DNA of 64,000 nt from Bradyrhizobium sp. ARR65 (lineage in GTDB: Bacteria > Pseudomonadota > Alphaproteobacteria > Rhizobiales > Xanthobacteraceae). The notes under the pieces are model-generated. The model worked only from the letters and a program-made list of their open reading frames with translations, was not told the DNA's origin and searched no databases. Location of the stretch: assembly GCF_000472385.1 (NCBI RefSeq), contig NZ_AWZU01000009.1:204-64203 (forward strand). Reading direction: 5' to 3'. The translations under genes were made by a program, and so were the position numbers. The stretch's first letter is position 1, and the number at the start of each line of letters is the position of its first letter. Positions 9,445-18,386 of the stretch are shown here, piece by piece.

Positions 9445-9646
9445 AATTTCAGAAATAGCTGCTTGGATTCTCGAAAGCGAATGGCGCGCATCACAGCGAA
9501 CTAACCGTCGCGCTCCTTTTTGACAGTCGACATCAAGCGCGCCGCGAGCGGAGATCGCGACGGGATGCACCATCGATGGCGCGATGGCGACGACATCCAA
9601 TGTCATCGCCAGATCACGATAATTTCACGGCAAGCTCAGCAGTCTT

Positions 9647-11407
9647 GTGACCAGGACGCAAGATGAGAAATCTCAGATGGCCGCACGCAGCGCTGATGCA
9701 TCTCTCCGGGCTTCCAAGATCGCGTCAGCCGGCGACATCACGCCAAGCGATGCAGCCCCGGGTTTCCGCCACTTCCTCGGCAATCCGCAGCCGTCACAGC
9801 GTTTCCGCGTCTTCGGTATCGATCCTCTTAATTCGCCGGAACATCTGCCGCGCGTGCGGGCGCTGATGAACCGCCTGTCGCGGCGCATGGATGCGGAAAT
9901 ACGCTGGCCTGCGCACGCCGACTGCTCGATCGCGCGTTGGGAAAATCCCTCGATCCCTTCCGGCTACACCTACCTGCTGCAATTCGTGGCGCACGATCTG
10001 GTTCACTCCGCGATGCCGCTGTCCATCGTGGGCGAACTCGGCAGCGCCGTTGCGAATGCGCGGCGCGCCCCACTCCTGCTCGAAAGCCTTTACGGGCACG
10101 GCCCGGTTGGATCGCCGCATCTCTACGCGCTCGATGCGCCGAGCGACGACCGGCGAACCAAGCTCCGGCTCGGGCGCATGCGCTGGAAGGAGGCAAACGG
10201 CCAAACCGGCTGTCCGTTTCGCGACATCGCACGCACGCACGCCGAGAATCTGACGGGCATTGAACGCAACATTCCCGGACGCGCGGCGCTGACCGACGCG
10301 GTGCTCGCCGATGCACGCAACGACGACCATGCCATCATCTCACAGTTAACGGCGCTGTTGGCGACGCTGCACAACAGCCTGGTTGATCTTGCCCGCCGCG
10401 GCGAGCCCGTAAGCGACGCGAACGGCCGTTTCGCCGCGGCCTTCAAGCGCTTCCTGTGCGCGCGCGATGCACTGACCGCGATCTACCACAACATCGTCCG
10501 CAACGACCTGATGCGGCGCGTCATCCATCCGGAGATCTACGCGGCCTATTCGAGCCAGGTCCCGCCCTTGATGGATCAGGCCGCCGGCGACGGCGACTGG
10601 CAGATTCCGCTGGAGTTCTCGCATGGCGCATTTCGCTTCGGCCATGCCATGGTGCGACCGGAATATCGCATCAACGATCTCTCGACCCACGATCTCAACA
10701 ACACGCTGGAGAAGACCTCCACGAACGATCCGGTCAATATGCCGCTCGACGAAACCTGGATGGTGCAATGGTCGCGCTTCTTCGAGATCAGCGGGTCGAG
10801 ACCGAATTTCAGCCGGCGCATCGGACCCTATCTCAGCGATGCGCTGGGCCATGATCAGATATTTTCATCCTTCGACGAAACCGATCGCGTTGGCCTGCTC
10901 TATCGCGACCTTTTGGGCGCATCGCTTGCAGGCCTGTGGTCGGTCGACGCATTGATTGCGGAGATCGCGGCCAGGAGGCCGCATTTCGTCAGACCATCGC
11001 GGCTGCTTTCCGATCAAACTTACCGAAAAAGCCAGCTCCGGGATTGGTTAGCGGCCGCACCCGCTTATGGAGCGCTGACGCCAGAGGACATCGACACGCT
11101 CTCCAGCGATCCGCCGCTGCCGTTTTTCGTCCTGTTCGAAGCGATGCAGGAGCCGCAGGAGGGTTTTTGTCTCGGCCGGCTCGGCTCGATCGTGGTCTCG
11201 GAAGTCGTCTTCGCCGCGCTCGCAAGCGCACGGGGCTCGCTCGGATGCGAACACGACGCACTGACCGATCAGCTCGCCCATTTTTCCAAACGCTACTACG
11301 CCAGGAACGTCTTTTCGGAAATCCCCGACATTCAAAGCATGGCGCGGCTCGTGGAGTTTACTGCCGGCATTGCCGGCCTCGAGCACGCCGTGCCCGCATT
11401 TCTGTGA
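9647..11407 (+). CDS. animal-type heme peroxidase family protein
   Basis: About 586 aa from a GTG start (an ATG at 9677 is an alternative; neither has a strong ribosome-binding site). The sequence fits bacterial members of the animal heme peroxidase superfamily. FVAHDLVHSAMP supplies the likely distal heme His (His116 from the GTG), followed much later by FSHGAFRFGHAMVRPEYR with the likely proximal His333. Family members use hydrogen peroxide to oxidise halides or organic substrates. No signal peptide is visible, so a cytoplasmic or non-classically exported protein is inferred. It is followed after 41 nt by a 136-aa gene with a perfect ribosome-binding site, implying an operon. The role is unknown. 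Confidence 0.85.
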   Translation: MTRTQDEKSQMAARSADASLRASKIASAGDITPSDAAPGFRHFLGNPQPSQRFRVFGIDPLNSPEHLPRVRALMNRLSRRMDAEIRWPAHADCSIARWENPSIPSGYTYLLQFVAHDLVHSAMPLSIVGELGSAVANARRAPLLLESLYGHGPVGSPHLYALDAPSDDRRTKLRLGRMRWKEANGQTGCPFRDIARTHAENLTGIERNIPGRAALTDAVLADARNDDHAIISQLTALLATLHNSLVDLARRGEPVSDANGRFAAAFKRFLCARDALTAIYHNIVRNDLMRRVIHPEIYAAYSSQVPPLMDQAAGDGDWQIPLEFSHGAFRFGHAMVRPEYRINDLSTHDLNNTLEKTSTNDPVNMPLDETWMVQWSRFFEISGSRPNFSRRIGPYLSDALGHDQIFSSFDETDRVGLLYRDLLGASLAGLWSVDALIAEIAARRPHFVRPSRLLSDQTYRKSQLRDWLAAAPAYGALTPEDIDTLSSDPPLPFFVLFEAMQEPQEGFCLGRLGSIVVSEVVFAALASARGSLGCEHDALTDQLAHFSKRYYARNVFSEIPDIQSMARLVEFTAGIAGLEHAVPAFL

Positions 11408-11448
11408 ACGGAATTGTTCCGATTCACTTAAAAGCAGGAGGAGCAAAC

Positions 11449-11859
11449 ATGCGTATCGAAAGGCTGCAGATCACAAATCACGAGCGGTGGGGGAAACTGG
11501 TGAAGACCTGGTCGACGGGCAAGAATTATCTCGAGGACGACAATGAATACCCCGTGCCCACCACGGTCGAGGAATTCAAGGAGCAACTCGCCAAGGCTCA
11601 GGTGTTTGCGACGGTGCCGGAGCGCTTCAAGCACATCCAGTTCGTGACCTCGGACCAGGAGACCCTGCTCTTGAAGTTGCCGCCCAAGGTCATGATCGAG
11701 GACTCCGAGGCGATGCTCAGCGAGCCGGGATCGACCTACCCGATTCCGCCGTTCTACAAGCGCCTGTTCAACGGCGTTGATCCGGTGATCCCCGAAAGCG
11801 AAAAGTTCAAGGTGCACGCCGAGCGCATCGGCGATTACACGATGAGCCTGTGCGCTTGA
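11449..11859 (+). CDS. hypothetical protein encoded with the heme peroxidase
   Basis: A 136-aa soluble acidic protein starting at an ATG 7 nt after a perfect AGGAGGAG. It is rich in Lys, Glu and Pro, with no signal peptide or membrane segment, and has a single Cys two residues before the end (...MSLCA). I do not recognise the family. Its 41-nt distance from the peroxidase stop and strong ribosome-binding site suggest it is the peroxidase's co-expressed partner. Its stop is only 8 nt from the stop of the convergent BTAD regulator gene. The upstream extension of this frame into the peroxidase gene is a shadow and is not used. Confidence 0.75.
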   Translation: MRIERLQITNHERWGKLVKTWSTGKNYLEDDNEYPVPTTVEEFKEQLAKAQVFATVPERFKHIQFVTSDQETLLLKLPPKVMIEDSEAMLSEPGSTYPIPPFYKRLFNGVDPVIPESEKFKVHAERIGDYTMSLCA

Positions 11860-11867
11860 AAGCCCAC

Positions 11868-13973
11868 TCACGCGGTCAGTTGGTCGATGCCTTTGACAGG
11901 AAGCCCGGCGCCACCCAACCCGTCGCGCAGGGCTTCCCATCGCCCAGATATGCTGATCGGATGGGCCTGCAGAACCCACCGTGCAATGGCTTCGTCCGTT
12001 GGTGCAACAGGTCCAACCCAGAACGAACGTATGCCGTTCAGAAAGCGCGTTGCCGCTTCCCGGGCCAGGTCCGGCCGCCCGAGATGAAAGAGCGCCGCCG
12101 CCCGCCACGCAAGCAGAATCTTGACGACATCATTGGCGCGATCGCTGGCCTTCACCGCGGCGGCATAATCGCCGCAGAGGAAACCGATGATGCTGTGGTA
12201 CGCCCATTCGAGATAGGACGGCACTGGAGAAAGCGAAAGCGCCTGGTCGGCGCGCAGCCGGGCCTCCTCGATCGAGCCGCAAAAAGCCCAATAATGCGCG
12301 GCCGACAGCAAAGTCCAAGGATCGTTGTCGTTCAGCTCGCAGGCGAGTTCCATATGCGGCGCCGCCTCGGCCTCGCGCAGCGCCATGGCATAAGACCAGC
12401 CGCAGCAGAGATGCGCCCTGGAGTCGACTGGGTCGAGCTGGACAGCGATTTTCGCGAGCTCGAGAGTTGTCTTCGCCTTCTCGATATCCCGAAAAACGCC
12501 GGGATGGACGAAATGCTCGATGTTGTTCATCTGCACGAGGCTGGAGTAGCAGGGCGAAAAGGACGGGCTCTCGCGGATGCCGTCGCGAAAGATGGCGACG
12601 GCGCGATGCCAGCTTTCGGAGTCGAACTTCGCGATGAGATTTTGCCCGCGGAGCCAGCGGTCGTAGATGTCGAGCGACACGTCGGGCTCGCCCGCCAGCC
12701 GTTTCAGCCGTTCGGCTGATAACTGCACGTTCAACGCGGCCGCGATGCGGCGAATAATGCGCTGCTGCGCCTCGAACCAGTTGCCGAGACTTAAGCGAAA
12801 GCTCTCGCTCCAGACAAAGAGGCCGCTGGCGTCGTCCTTGAGCACCATCACGATGTTGACTTCATTGCCGGCCTGATAGGCGGTCGTCTCGATGCTGTAT
12901 TGCGGCGCCGAGTCGGATTTGGGGACGATAACGGCGGCCGGCGGGCGGTCGACGACGCTCCATTCGCGGAAACGCACCAGCGACGCGGCAAGATGCAGGC
13001 TGAACCCCTGCACGAGATGCGCGTGATCAGCATCGACGCCGTGCATGCCGAACGGACGCAGCACGAGGCGAGCCTTCGGAAGCGCATTGACCGTTGGAAA
13101 TGACGAAACGGCAGGCCGGCTTGCCGGTCCCTCAATCGAGCGGACAAGCTGCTCGCCTTCGCGGTGCTTGGCCTGATCGACGCCCACCCGCTCGAACGCA
13201 CCGAGCTTGATGCTCGCGACAAGCTCCTGCGTCGGCCTCGACGGCTCCATGCCGTAGTCGCGATCGAGCAGATCCCACAGAGCTTTGTAGATGCGAAGCG
13301 CGCCCGCGACGTCTCCATCTTCGGCATGCGCCTGCATCAGATGGCAGCAGGCCTGCTCGTGGGTCGGGTCGAGATTGACGATGGCGGAAGCGACATCTCT
13401 CTTCGCCTCCGCTGTGAGATTTTCCGTCGCGAACGCAGCACCGAGGCTGCGCATCAGCCGCTCATGGACGGTCTGACGCTTGGCGAGCACCCAGACCCGA
13501 AACGACGGATCGAGGTCGTCCATTCCCTCGAGCAGCCGCTCATCGAGCCGCGAGATATCGAGAAGCAGCGGATGCACTCGCCCCTCTTCGGCAAGCCGCA
13601 GCACACTCTCGATGTCGATGTCGAGTTGTTCCGGTTCGATGCCGACGGAGAGGCGGCCTGCCGCAAAGCCGGCAAATCCCGCGTCCTCGAGGACGGATCG
13701 CAATTCGCGGACCACCTGGCGCAGCGAGGCGCGGGCCTTTTCTTCATCCGACCGGCTCCACAACAGCCCGACCAGGCGTTCCCGGCTCTCCTGCTTCGTC
13801 TCGCATAAGGCAAGATAACCGAGCACAGCGGCCGCCTTGCGAGTCCGCAGCTCGATCGGCCGGCCGTTCAAGCGAATGGCAAAGCGTCCGACCAGCGAAA
13901 CGGAGAGGCGTGGTGCGACGTCCGCCGCGCCAGCCAATTCCCTCGCATTCGGGACACTAGCCGTACCTTCCAT
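11868..13973 (-). CDS. BTAD/SARP-type transcriptional regulator with TPR C-terminus
   Basis: A 701-aa regulator. Residues about 22-110 are an OmpR-like DNA-binding fold of the SARP/DnrI kind (SVSLVGRFAIRLNGRPIELR, then RERLVGLLWSRSDEEKARAS). Residues about 115-255 form the bacterial transcriptional activation domain (helical, ending ALRIYKALWDLLDRDYGMEP). The rest contains a divergent TolB-like segment (about 285-410) and TPR-like helices. It starts 37 nt after the stop of the YcaO gene on the same strand, so the two are probably one operon. SARP-like regulators often activate secondary-metabolite loci, which makes local control plausible but unproven. Start: ATG at 13973, with GTG just before. 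Confidence 0.85.
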   Translation of the reverse strand: MEGTASVPNARELAGAADVAPRLSVSLVGRFAIRLNGRPIELRTRKAAAVLGYLALCETKQESRERLVGLLWSRSDEEKARASLRQVVRELRSVLEDAGFAGFAAGRLSVGIEPEQLDIDIESVLRLAEEGRVHPLLLDISRLDERLLEGMDDLDPSFRVWVLAKRQTVHERLMRSLGAAFATENLTAEAKRDVASAIVNLDPTHEQACCHLMQAHAEDGDVAGALRIYKALWDLLDRDYGMEPSRPTQELVASIKLGAFERVGVDQAKHREGEQLVRSIEGPASRPAVSSFPTVNALPKARLVLRPFGMHGVDADHAHLVQGFSLHLAASLVRFREWSVVDRPPAAVIVPKSDSAPQYSIETTAYQAGNEVNIVMVLKDDASGLFVWSESFRLSLGNWFEAQQRIIRRIAAALNVQLSAERLKRLAGEPDVSLDIYDRWLRGQNLIAKFDSESWHRAVAIFRDGIRESPSFSPCYSSLVQMNNIEHFVHPGVFRDIEKAKTTLELAKIAVQLDPVDSRAHLCCGWSYAMALREAEAAPHMELACELNDNDPWTLLSAAHYWAFCGSIEEARLRADQALSLSPVPSYLEWAYHSIIGFLCGDYAAAVKASDRANDVVKILLAWRAAALFHLGRPDLAREAATRFLNGIRSFWVGPVAPTDEAIARWVLQAHPISISGRWEALRDGLGGAGLPVKGIDQLTA

Positions 13974-14009
13974 CACGCATTTCTCGTCATGCTGCGCATG
14001 CCGGCTAAA

Positions 14010-15356
14010 CTATAGCAAAGGAATGCCGCCAGTATAAGCAGCGCCGCCGCCGGTCCGTGCGATCGTTTCCGCAAGCCGCGGCGTGACGATTTCCGATGGT
14101 TCGAGCTGGAGCGAAGGCACAATGATACGGGCCACCGGCACCGAGAACAGCGAACGCGTCAAATCAAGACAATATGGTTCGATCGCACGCGCTTGGAGGT
14201 GCCGAGCAATCGCCGTCAGGGTGGCATGCGGAACGGTGCTGTCAATTCGGATATGTTCCGCATGCGCGCCAATTGGCTGCAGCAATATGCATTGGTCCGC
14301 ATTGATTGCCGTGGCGCGCTGCAGATGGATGAGATCCTTAGCATTGAGCCCGGTGTCCCCGCGCTCTCTTCGCTTGGCGTCAACTACGACCGAGGCGAGT
14401 TCGACCTGGCACATTTCCAAGATCGCGGAGCGGATCGCAGCAGCTAGCGTCGGCCGCGCGGCGAGCCCGAAGGCAAAGCCAAATCCATCCCGCCGGCATG
14501 AAACGGCGGCGACCACGGGAATGCCGATGTCCGTCGTGATGTCCAAAAGCCAGGTGCGTCGCGACGTTGCGCCGGTCGGTCGGAGTTGCACTAGCAGCGC
14601 TTCAGTGCCGGCTGCGTGCTCCGGCGGGACAGCGCGGCCGCGGCTTCCGCCACGCCACCAGAGGCTCGCCGCGTCACGCTCGATCAATTCCAGCAAGCAA
14701 TGCAGTGCCGCCCCCTCCCAGGAGGTGCCGGCGGCCGATCCGATGCTCAACGGAAATGGCGGCACGAAGTCCTGCCGTGCCGGCGGTCGGCGCAAGCACA
14801 AATCTGCAGGCAGCCAGATCTCGCTGCCGTCGGCGAGCCGCTTTGCCGGATGCCAGGAAAGCTCCGCATCCGCGTCAGTGCGCGTTGCGACCAGCGTCGC
14901 GACCAGGCTCCGGCTCTGCGGATCGAGCGAGGCGATGTGCTCGCCGAGACCGGATTGGAGCAGCGCGTCATTGCTGGTCTGGAGCTGAGAGAGATATTCG
15001 ATCGCTTCGCCGATGCACCTTTCGAACGCCTGCTGCAGCGACAAGCCCACACCGGAGACGCCGATCACAGGGCTACCCTGGTGCAAAGGATCGGCCAAGG
15101 CAGGATCGAATTCCGCGCCCAGGCTGACGAGACCGGGCGCGTCGGGCGCGCTCAGCTCGAAAATCCGGACAGCGCGCGAGGCCGTTCGGAGCAGACGGGC
15201 GCGATGGCGCGTCTCGCCGTCAATATCCGCCGCACCGGCCACACCGGCCGGCGCGTAGCCGAGCGCTTCCAACAGATCCTGTGCCGGACCGTCAGGCTCG
15301 CCCTCTGGTTGTTTTCCCTCCAGCAACAAGGCGGCGTTTGTAAACATATCGGTCAT
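14010..15356 (-). CDS. YcaO-like family protein
   Basis: A 448-aa member of the YcaO family, whose enzymes use ATP to activate a peptide amide for cyclodehydration (azoles), thioamidation or amidine formation, or act in ribosomal protein S12 modification. The three ATP/Mg regions are recognisable: GVSGVGLSLQQAFERCIGEA with IE (residues 99-120), SAAGTSWEGAALHCLLELIE with RDA (207-229) and FAFGLAARPTLAAAIRSAIL with EMCQ. The C-terminus ends GGIPLL, without the PxPxP tail of azoline-forming cyclodehydratases. No TfuA, SagB/C-type partner or obvious precursor peptide lies nearby. Upstream gene of a two-gene minus operon with the BTAD regulator; divergent from a 184-aa gene. Substrate unknown. Confidence 0.88.
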   Translation of the reverse strand: MTDMFTNAALLLEGKQPEGEPDGPAQDLLEALGYAPAGVAGAADIDGETRHRARLLRTASRAVRIFELSAPDAPGLVSLGAEFDPALADPLHQGSPVIGVSGVGLSLQQAFERCIGEAIEYLSQLQTSNDALLQSGLGEHIASLDPQSRSLVATLVATRTDADAELSWHPAKRLADGSEIWLPADLCLRRPPARQDFVPPFPLSIGSAAGTSWEGAALHCLLELIERDAASLWWRGGSRGRAVPPEHAAGTEALLVQLRPTGATSRRTWLLDITTDIGIPVVAAVSCRRDGFGFAFGLAARPTLAAAIRSAILEMCQVELASVVVDAKRRERGDTGLNAKDLIHLQRATAINADQCILLQPIGAHAEHIRIDSTVPHATLTAIARHLQARAIEPYCLDLTRSLFSVPVARIIVPSLQLEPSEIVTPRLAETIARTGGGAAYTGGIPLL

Positions 15357-15437
15357 TGGCGCTCGCTCACGGTAGTCTCACGCCAGGCGAAGACTCTTGC
15401 GATGGCGCTCGTCTTTGTTCGTGCTTCGGAGGAACGT

Positions 15438-15992
15438 ATGCCCGCAAAAGCCTTCGCCATCGCCTTGGCTGCCGATATTGCCCGGTCGGACTACGCAAAG
15501 CCAACCCTGATCCGAAGCCGCAGCCGCGAGTGGCTGATTGCCTGCCGCTGGGGACCGGAAGGCGAATATCTGTCGATCGCCACCACCGGAACCAGCCTGG
15601 ATCTCGGCGGCCACCACGCGCCGGAGGTAATCAGGCCGGTTCACACCATGGTCGGGGTGCTGGCGTCGGAATCCGAAAAGGAAGGCACCTCCACCTTCCT
15701 GCTGGTGCGCCAGCTACCTACGCCGATCGAACTCGCCGGCACCTTCTTTCCTGCCGACGGCTACGCGGTGTTACAGCAACGGGACGATATCCGTCTCATC
15801 TGCAAGACGCGCTATTCGCATAGCTGCGGCTGGCTGGACGGCAGGGAGATCCGCAAGGACATTCCTGACCCCGCGCCGGCCTCGGCCGAAGCGATGGCCT
15901 GGCACATCGAAGCCATGCGCGCCAATTGGATCGGCGAGTTCTTCCCCGCCAGCGAATCAAAGCAAAGGACGCCCCTGCGCGCCACCGCCTGA
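15438..15992 (+). CDS. hypothetical protein divergent from the YcaO gene
   Basis: A 184-aa protein beginning at an ATG preceded by GGAGG (15428-15432). It has no signal peptide or membrane helix. A few segments look conserved-domain-like (SREWLIACRWGPEGEYLSIA; CGWLDGREIRKDI) but I recognise no family. It shares an about 80-nt divergent promoter region with the YcaO gene, so joint regulation is possible. An earlier in-frame ATG at 15402 lacks a ribosome-binding site, and the longer open frame behind it is antisense shadow of the YcaO gene. Confidence 0.65.
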   Translation: MPAKAFAIALAADIARSDYAKPTLIRSRSREWLIACRWGPEGEYLSIATTGTSLDLGGHHAPEVIRPVHTMVGVLASESEKEGTSTFLLVRQLPTPIELAGTFFPADGYAVLQQRDDIRLICKTRYSHSCGWLDGREIRKDIPDPAPASAEAMAWHIEAMRANWIGEFFPASESKQRTPLRATA

Positions 15993-16315
15993 GCACGCGT
16001 GACGGCCCCTCTCGCCAAAAAGGAAACCAAGCCAGGAAAAGGAGCCGTCGGACCTGCCAGCGGCCAAGGCGCTTCTGACCCGCAGCACGATGCCGCCCGT
16101 GAGGGCGGCGTCAGCGCAAGACGAAACAAAGATCCGAGAAACGCGAAGGCATCACGCTGCGGGGCGCATAGATAGAGCCAAAGTGGTATTGCGGGTCGAG
16201 CATGATCCAAGGCTCGAAGCGGCGCGTCAACGCGGCGGTTTTTCCGAAGAGATCATGCCCAAACAAAAACTTCACAAGCGCGATGAGGATTCAACCTGAT
16301 CTTATCGCGTTTTCT
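15993..16315 (+). other. intergenic region between convergent orphan genes
   Basis: About 320 bases with no supported gene. It contains the dispersed inverted-repeat element at 16199-16261 (listed separately). The rest shows nothing recognisable. Confidence 0.5.
16199..16261 (-). repeat. dispersed inverted-repeat element (GCATGATC...GATCATGC type), copy 1
   Basis: Read on the minus strand it begins GGGCATGATCTCTTCGGAAA and ends GGATCATGC, with outer arms that pair. A second copy lies at 63545-63612 on the plus strand, sharing the GCATGATCT-TTCGGAAAACCGC start and GGATCATGC end with a diverged middle. Such short palindromic repeats are common between genes in Rhizobiales. The function is unknown; transcript-end or REP-like roles are possible. 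Confidence 0.65.
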
Positions 16316-16642
16316 TTAGGAGACGATCTTGAGCGGCGGTTTCGCCTTTGGCTCGAGCGTATCGCGATGAAGGATGCATCTGCCGTCAGCGTCGATCGTC
16401 ACTTTGGTCGAGCCGGGATCGGTGGCCGTCAGGAAAGAATGCAGAGCTGCCCGACTGCCATCCGAAAGCCCAAACAGTCCGCGCATCAATTCAAAGAAAC
16501 CCGGCTCCTGCGCGACATAAAGCAGCTCACGCAGTTCTGCACCGGTGTATTGCCCCAAAGCCGAAAAAAGCCACTCCGTCTCCTCGACCGGATCGTCTTC
16601 CGGCTGACGGTTCAAATAGTAAATGACCGACTCAGCACTCAT
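16316..16642 (-). CDS. hypothetical protein
   Basis: A 108-aa soluble protein without recognisable domain. It is acidic in the first half (NRQPEDDPVEETEWLFSALG) and ends Lys/Pro-rich. The ATG at 16642 is chosen because a purine-rich GGGGGAAAGAAG precedes it; an earlier in-frame ATG at 16675 would add only a Gly/Lys-rich stretch encoded by that leader. It is isolated from neighbours by long non-coding stretches on both sides. Confidence 0.55.
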   Translation of the reverse strand: MSAESVIYYLNRQPEDDPVEETEWLFSALGQYTGAELRELLYVAQEPGFFELMRGLFGLSDGSRAALHSFLTATDPGSTKVTIDADGRCILHRDTLEPKAKPPLKIVS

Positions 16643-17170
16643 TTTTTTCTTCTTTCCCCCTGCAGCAAACGACAAAGAATACCCTCAATGCGCGGATCAT
16701 GCGCAAACTAGCGTGATTTCAGCGTGAGGAGCCACATCGCGTTACCAGCGGCGCGGATCATGCGAGGAGAACCCTTCGCAAAAGACGCGAGCGTGCGCGG
16801 AAAGATGCAGTCACACCCCGCCTTCAACGAAACGTGCTCGGCCGGGCGCGGCGCCCCCCGCGGACCGATCCGCCGATGCGGGACGATGATCAACGCGGCT
16901 GGCGGCCCCCATGGTCGGGTAACGCAACAACGGCGTGCTCGCACCGATCCAGCGGACAGCCTTCGTCCGCCAAGTATTCGCTAGAGTTTAGTTCAGATTT
17001 ATATATTGGTCTTTCCATTGGTCTTATGGAAAAACAGGTACCTACTCTTTTGATTATACGGCCAATACTCGGTCTAACTTGATCTCGAACGGAATTCGAG
17101 GAGCTCGCGGATCGCGTAAGAACCCGTCTCGAAACTCGCCTGAGCTGGCCGATTCAGGGCAGGATCCCTA
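16643..17170 (+). other. non-coding stretch with an AT-rich segment
   Basis: About 530 bases without a supported gene. Two GCGGATCATGCG words occur near 16690 and 16752. Bases 16980-17085 are clearly more AT-rich than the surroundings (for example ATTTATATATTGG and CTTTTGATTATACGG) and may mark transferred DNA or a promoter/terminator area just past the 3' end of the orphan gene at 17171. Confidence 0.4.
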
Positions 17171-17965
17171 TCATGATTCCGCTGTGCCTTCCCGCCCGAC
17201 CGCAGCGTCAGCCTCCACCACAGGGTCGTTGAAGGTCCAACGGGGAATCGTACGCATTCGTTCGAGGCCGGCGAAGACGCTCGTAAATCCGCCGTCTGGC
17301 GAAACCTCATGGAGCGCGGCATCGAACTCCGGGCCGAACCCGGTAAAGCCGTCAGCCTCGACCTCGCACAGATGAATCTGATTCCAGTCGATATTCAGCG
17401 CAGGGTCACGGTAGAGCACCGCCGCCGTCTCCATCGCCCTGAACGTCCCGATCTTGTTCGCCCGAACGAGCTTCGCAGCAGCTGGACCGATATACTTCCG
17501 CATGATGTCTCTATACTCACCGAGATACGCCGATTGCACGTCGATATATTCCAGCGACGCATGCCACTCGGGCCGACCGGCCGAGCCTTGCCAGTCTTGC
17601 GGTAGTATGAAAGCCGAGGGCGTAGTCAGAAGAATCTCCGCGCGGAGCAATCGCATTTCCGCTGGCTGCTCCTTGACCACGAGGTCGCGGATGGCGTCGG
17701 CAGGAACGATGTTACGAAAGTAGCTCAGTTCGAGGTGGCTCCACACGGGCACTTCCACAGCGTTCCGAAAGATAGAGCGGTGTCGATAGAGCGCCTGCCC
17801 GAGGCACGTTTCCCCGAAGCGCGCCCACTTGACGGCGCTGTCCTTAAGCGCCGTTTCCGATCCGGGACCCCGCGCTTGTATCGTCCGGGCAAGCACCACG
17901 AGGCGGTTATCGGGCTCAATCCTAGCCAGATGCGACCAGTCAGAGGGATGGATACTCCCAACCAT
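17171..17965 (-). CDS. hypothetical protein
   Basis: A 264-aa protein without signal peptide or membrane helices. It is aromatic- and Arg-rich in the middle (YRHRSIFRNAVEVPVWSHLE), with a C-terminal half containing IHLCEVEADGFTGFGPEFDA. I do not recognise the family. The ATG at 17965 is preferred because AGAGAGG precedes it by about 6 nt; a longer open frame to 18169 would overlap the next gene. The isolation and AT-rich 3' flank are compatible with transferred DNA. Confidence 0.6.
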   Translation of the reverse strand: MVGSIHPSDWSHLARIEPDNRLVVLARTIQARGPGSETALKDSAVKWARFGETCLGQALYRHRSIFRNAVEVPVWSHLELSYFRNIVPADAIRDLVVKEQPAEMRLLRAEILLTTPSAFILPQDWQGSAGRPEWHASLEYIDVQSAYLGEYRDIMRKYIGPAAAKLVRANKIGTFRAMETAAVLYRDPALNIDWNQIHLCEVEADGFTGFGPEFDAALHEVSPDGGFTSVFAGLERMRTIPRWTFNDPVVEADAAVGREGTAES

Positions 17966-18017
17966 TGGACACCTCTCTTTAAGAGCGCAAAGATCCTCGC
18001 TGTAGGACCCGGCCCAG

Positions 18018-18386
18018 TTACTTCGTTCGATCCTTGCTTGGTGCTTTCGATCCGATGGCAGGTGCTGGTTTTTTGAGATCATCGGCCATTTGTAGGCAGG
18101 TGAGAAGATCAAGGTAGCTGAGGCTGCCCAACGCGACCGCTTCACTGTGGCAGCGATTGCGAACCGCACCGGAGGCTCCTCGCCAGATCGTGTTGAGCTT
18201 CTCCCTGGCCGCTGTTTCGTCGCGAATACAGTCGGCGACGCTTTGCACCTCGGAAAGCCGCATGGCTTTGTCTTCGGCCGACCTGCCCTTGCACAGCGCG
18301 TCGACGTTCAATTTCGGAAATCGATCGGCAACCGGTATTGCCAATTCGGCCCCAAGCAGTGCCAGCGATAACAGCGCCACCTTCAT
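18018..18386 (-). CDS. small exported protein of unknown function
   Basis: A 122-aa protein with a short N-terminal hydrophobic stretch (MKVALLSLALLGAELAIPVA) consistent with a signal peptide. The mature part has four Cys (after DAL, in VADC, NRC and LLTC), suggesting disulfides in the periplasm. Helical, Asp/Glu/Lys-rich, ending in a Lys/Pro tail. No known domain recognised. It is followed 52 nt later by the 264-aa hypothetical gene on the same strand. Confidence 0.6.
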   Translation of the reverse strand: MKVALLSLALLGAELAIPVADRFPKLNVDALCKGRSAEDKAMRLSEVQSVADCIRDETAAREKLNTIWRGASGAVRNRCHSEAVALGSLSYLDLLTCLQMADDLKKPAPAIGSKAPSKDRTK

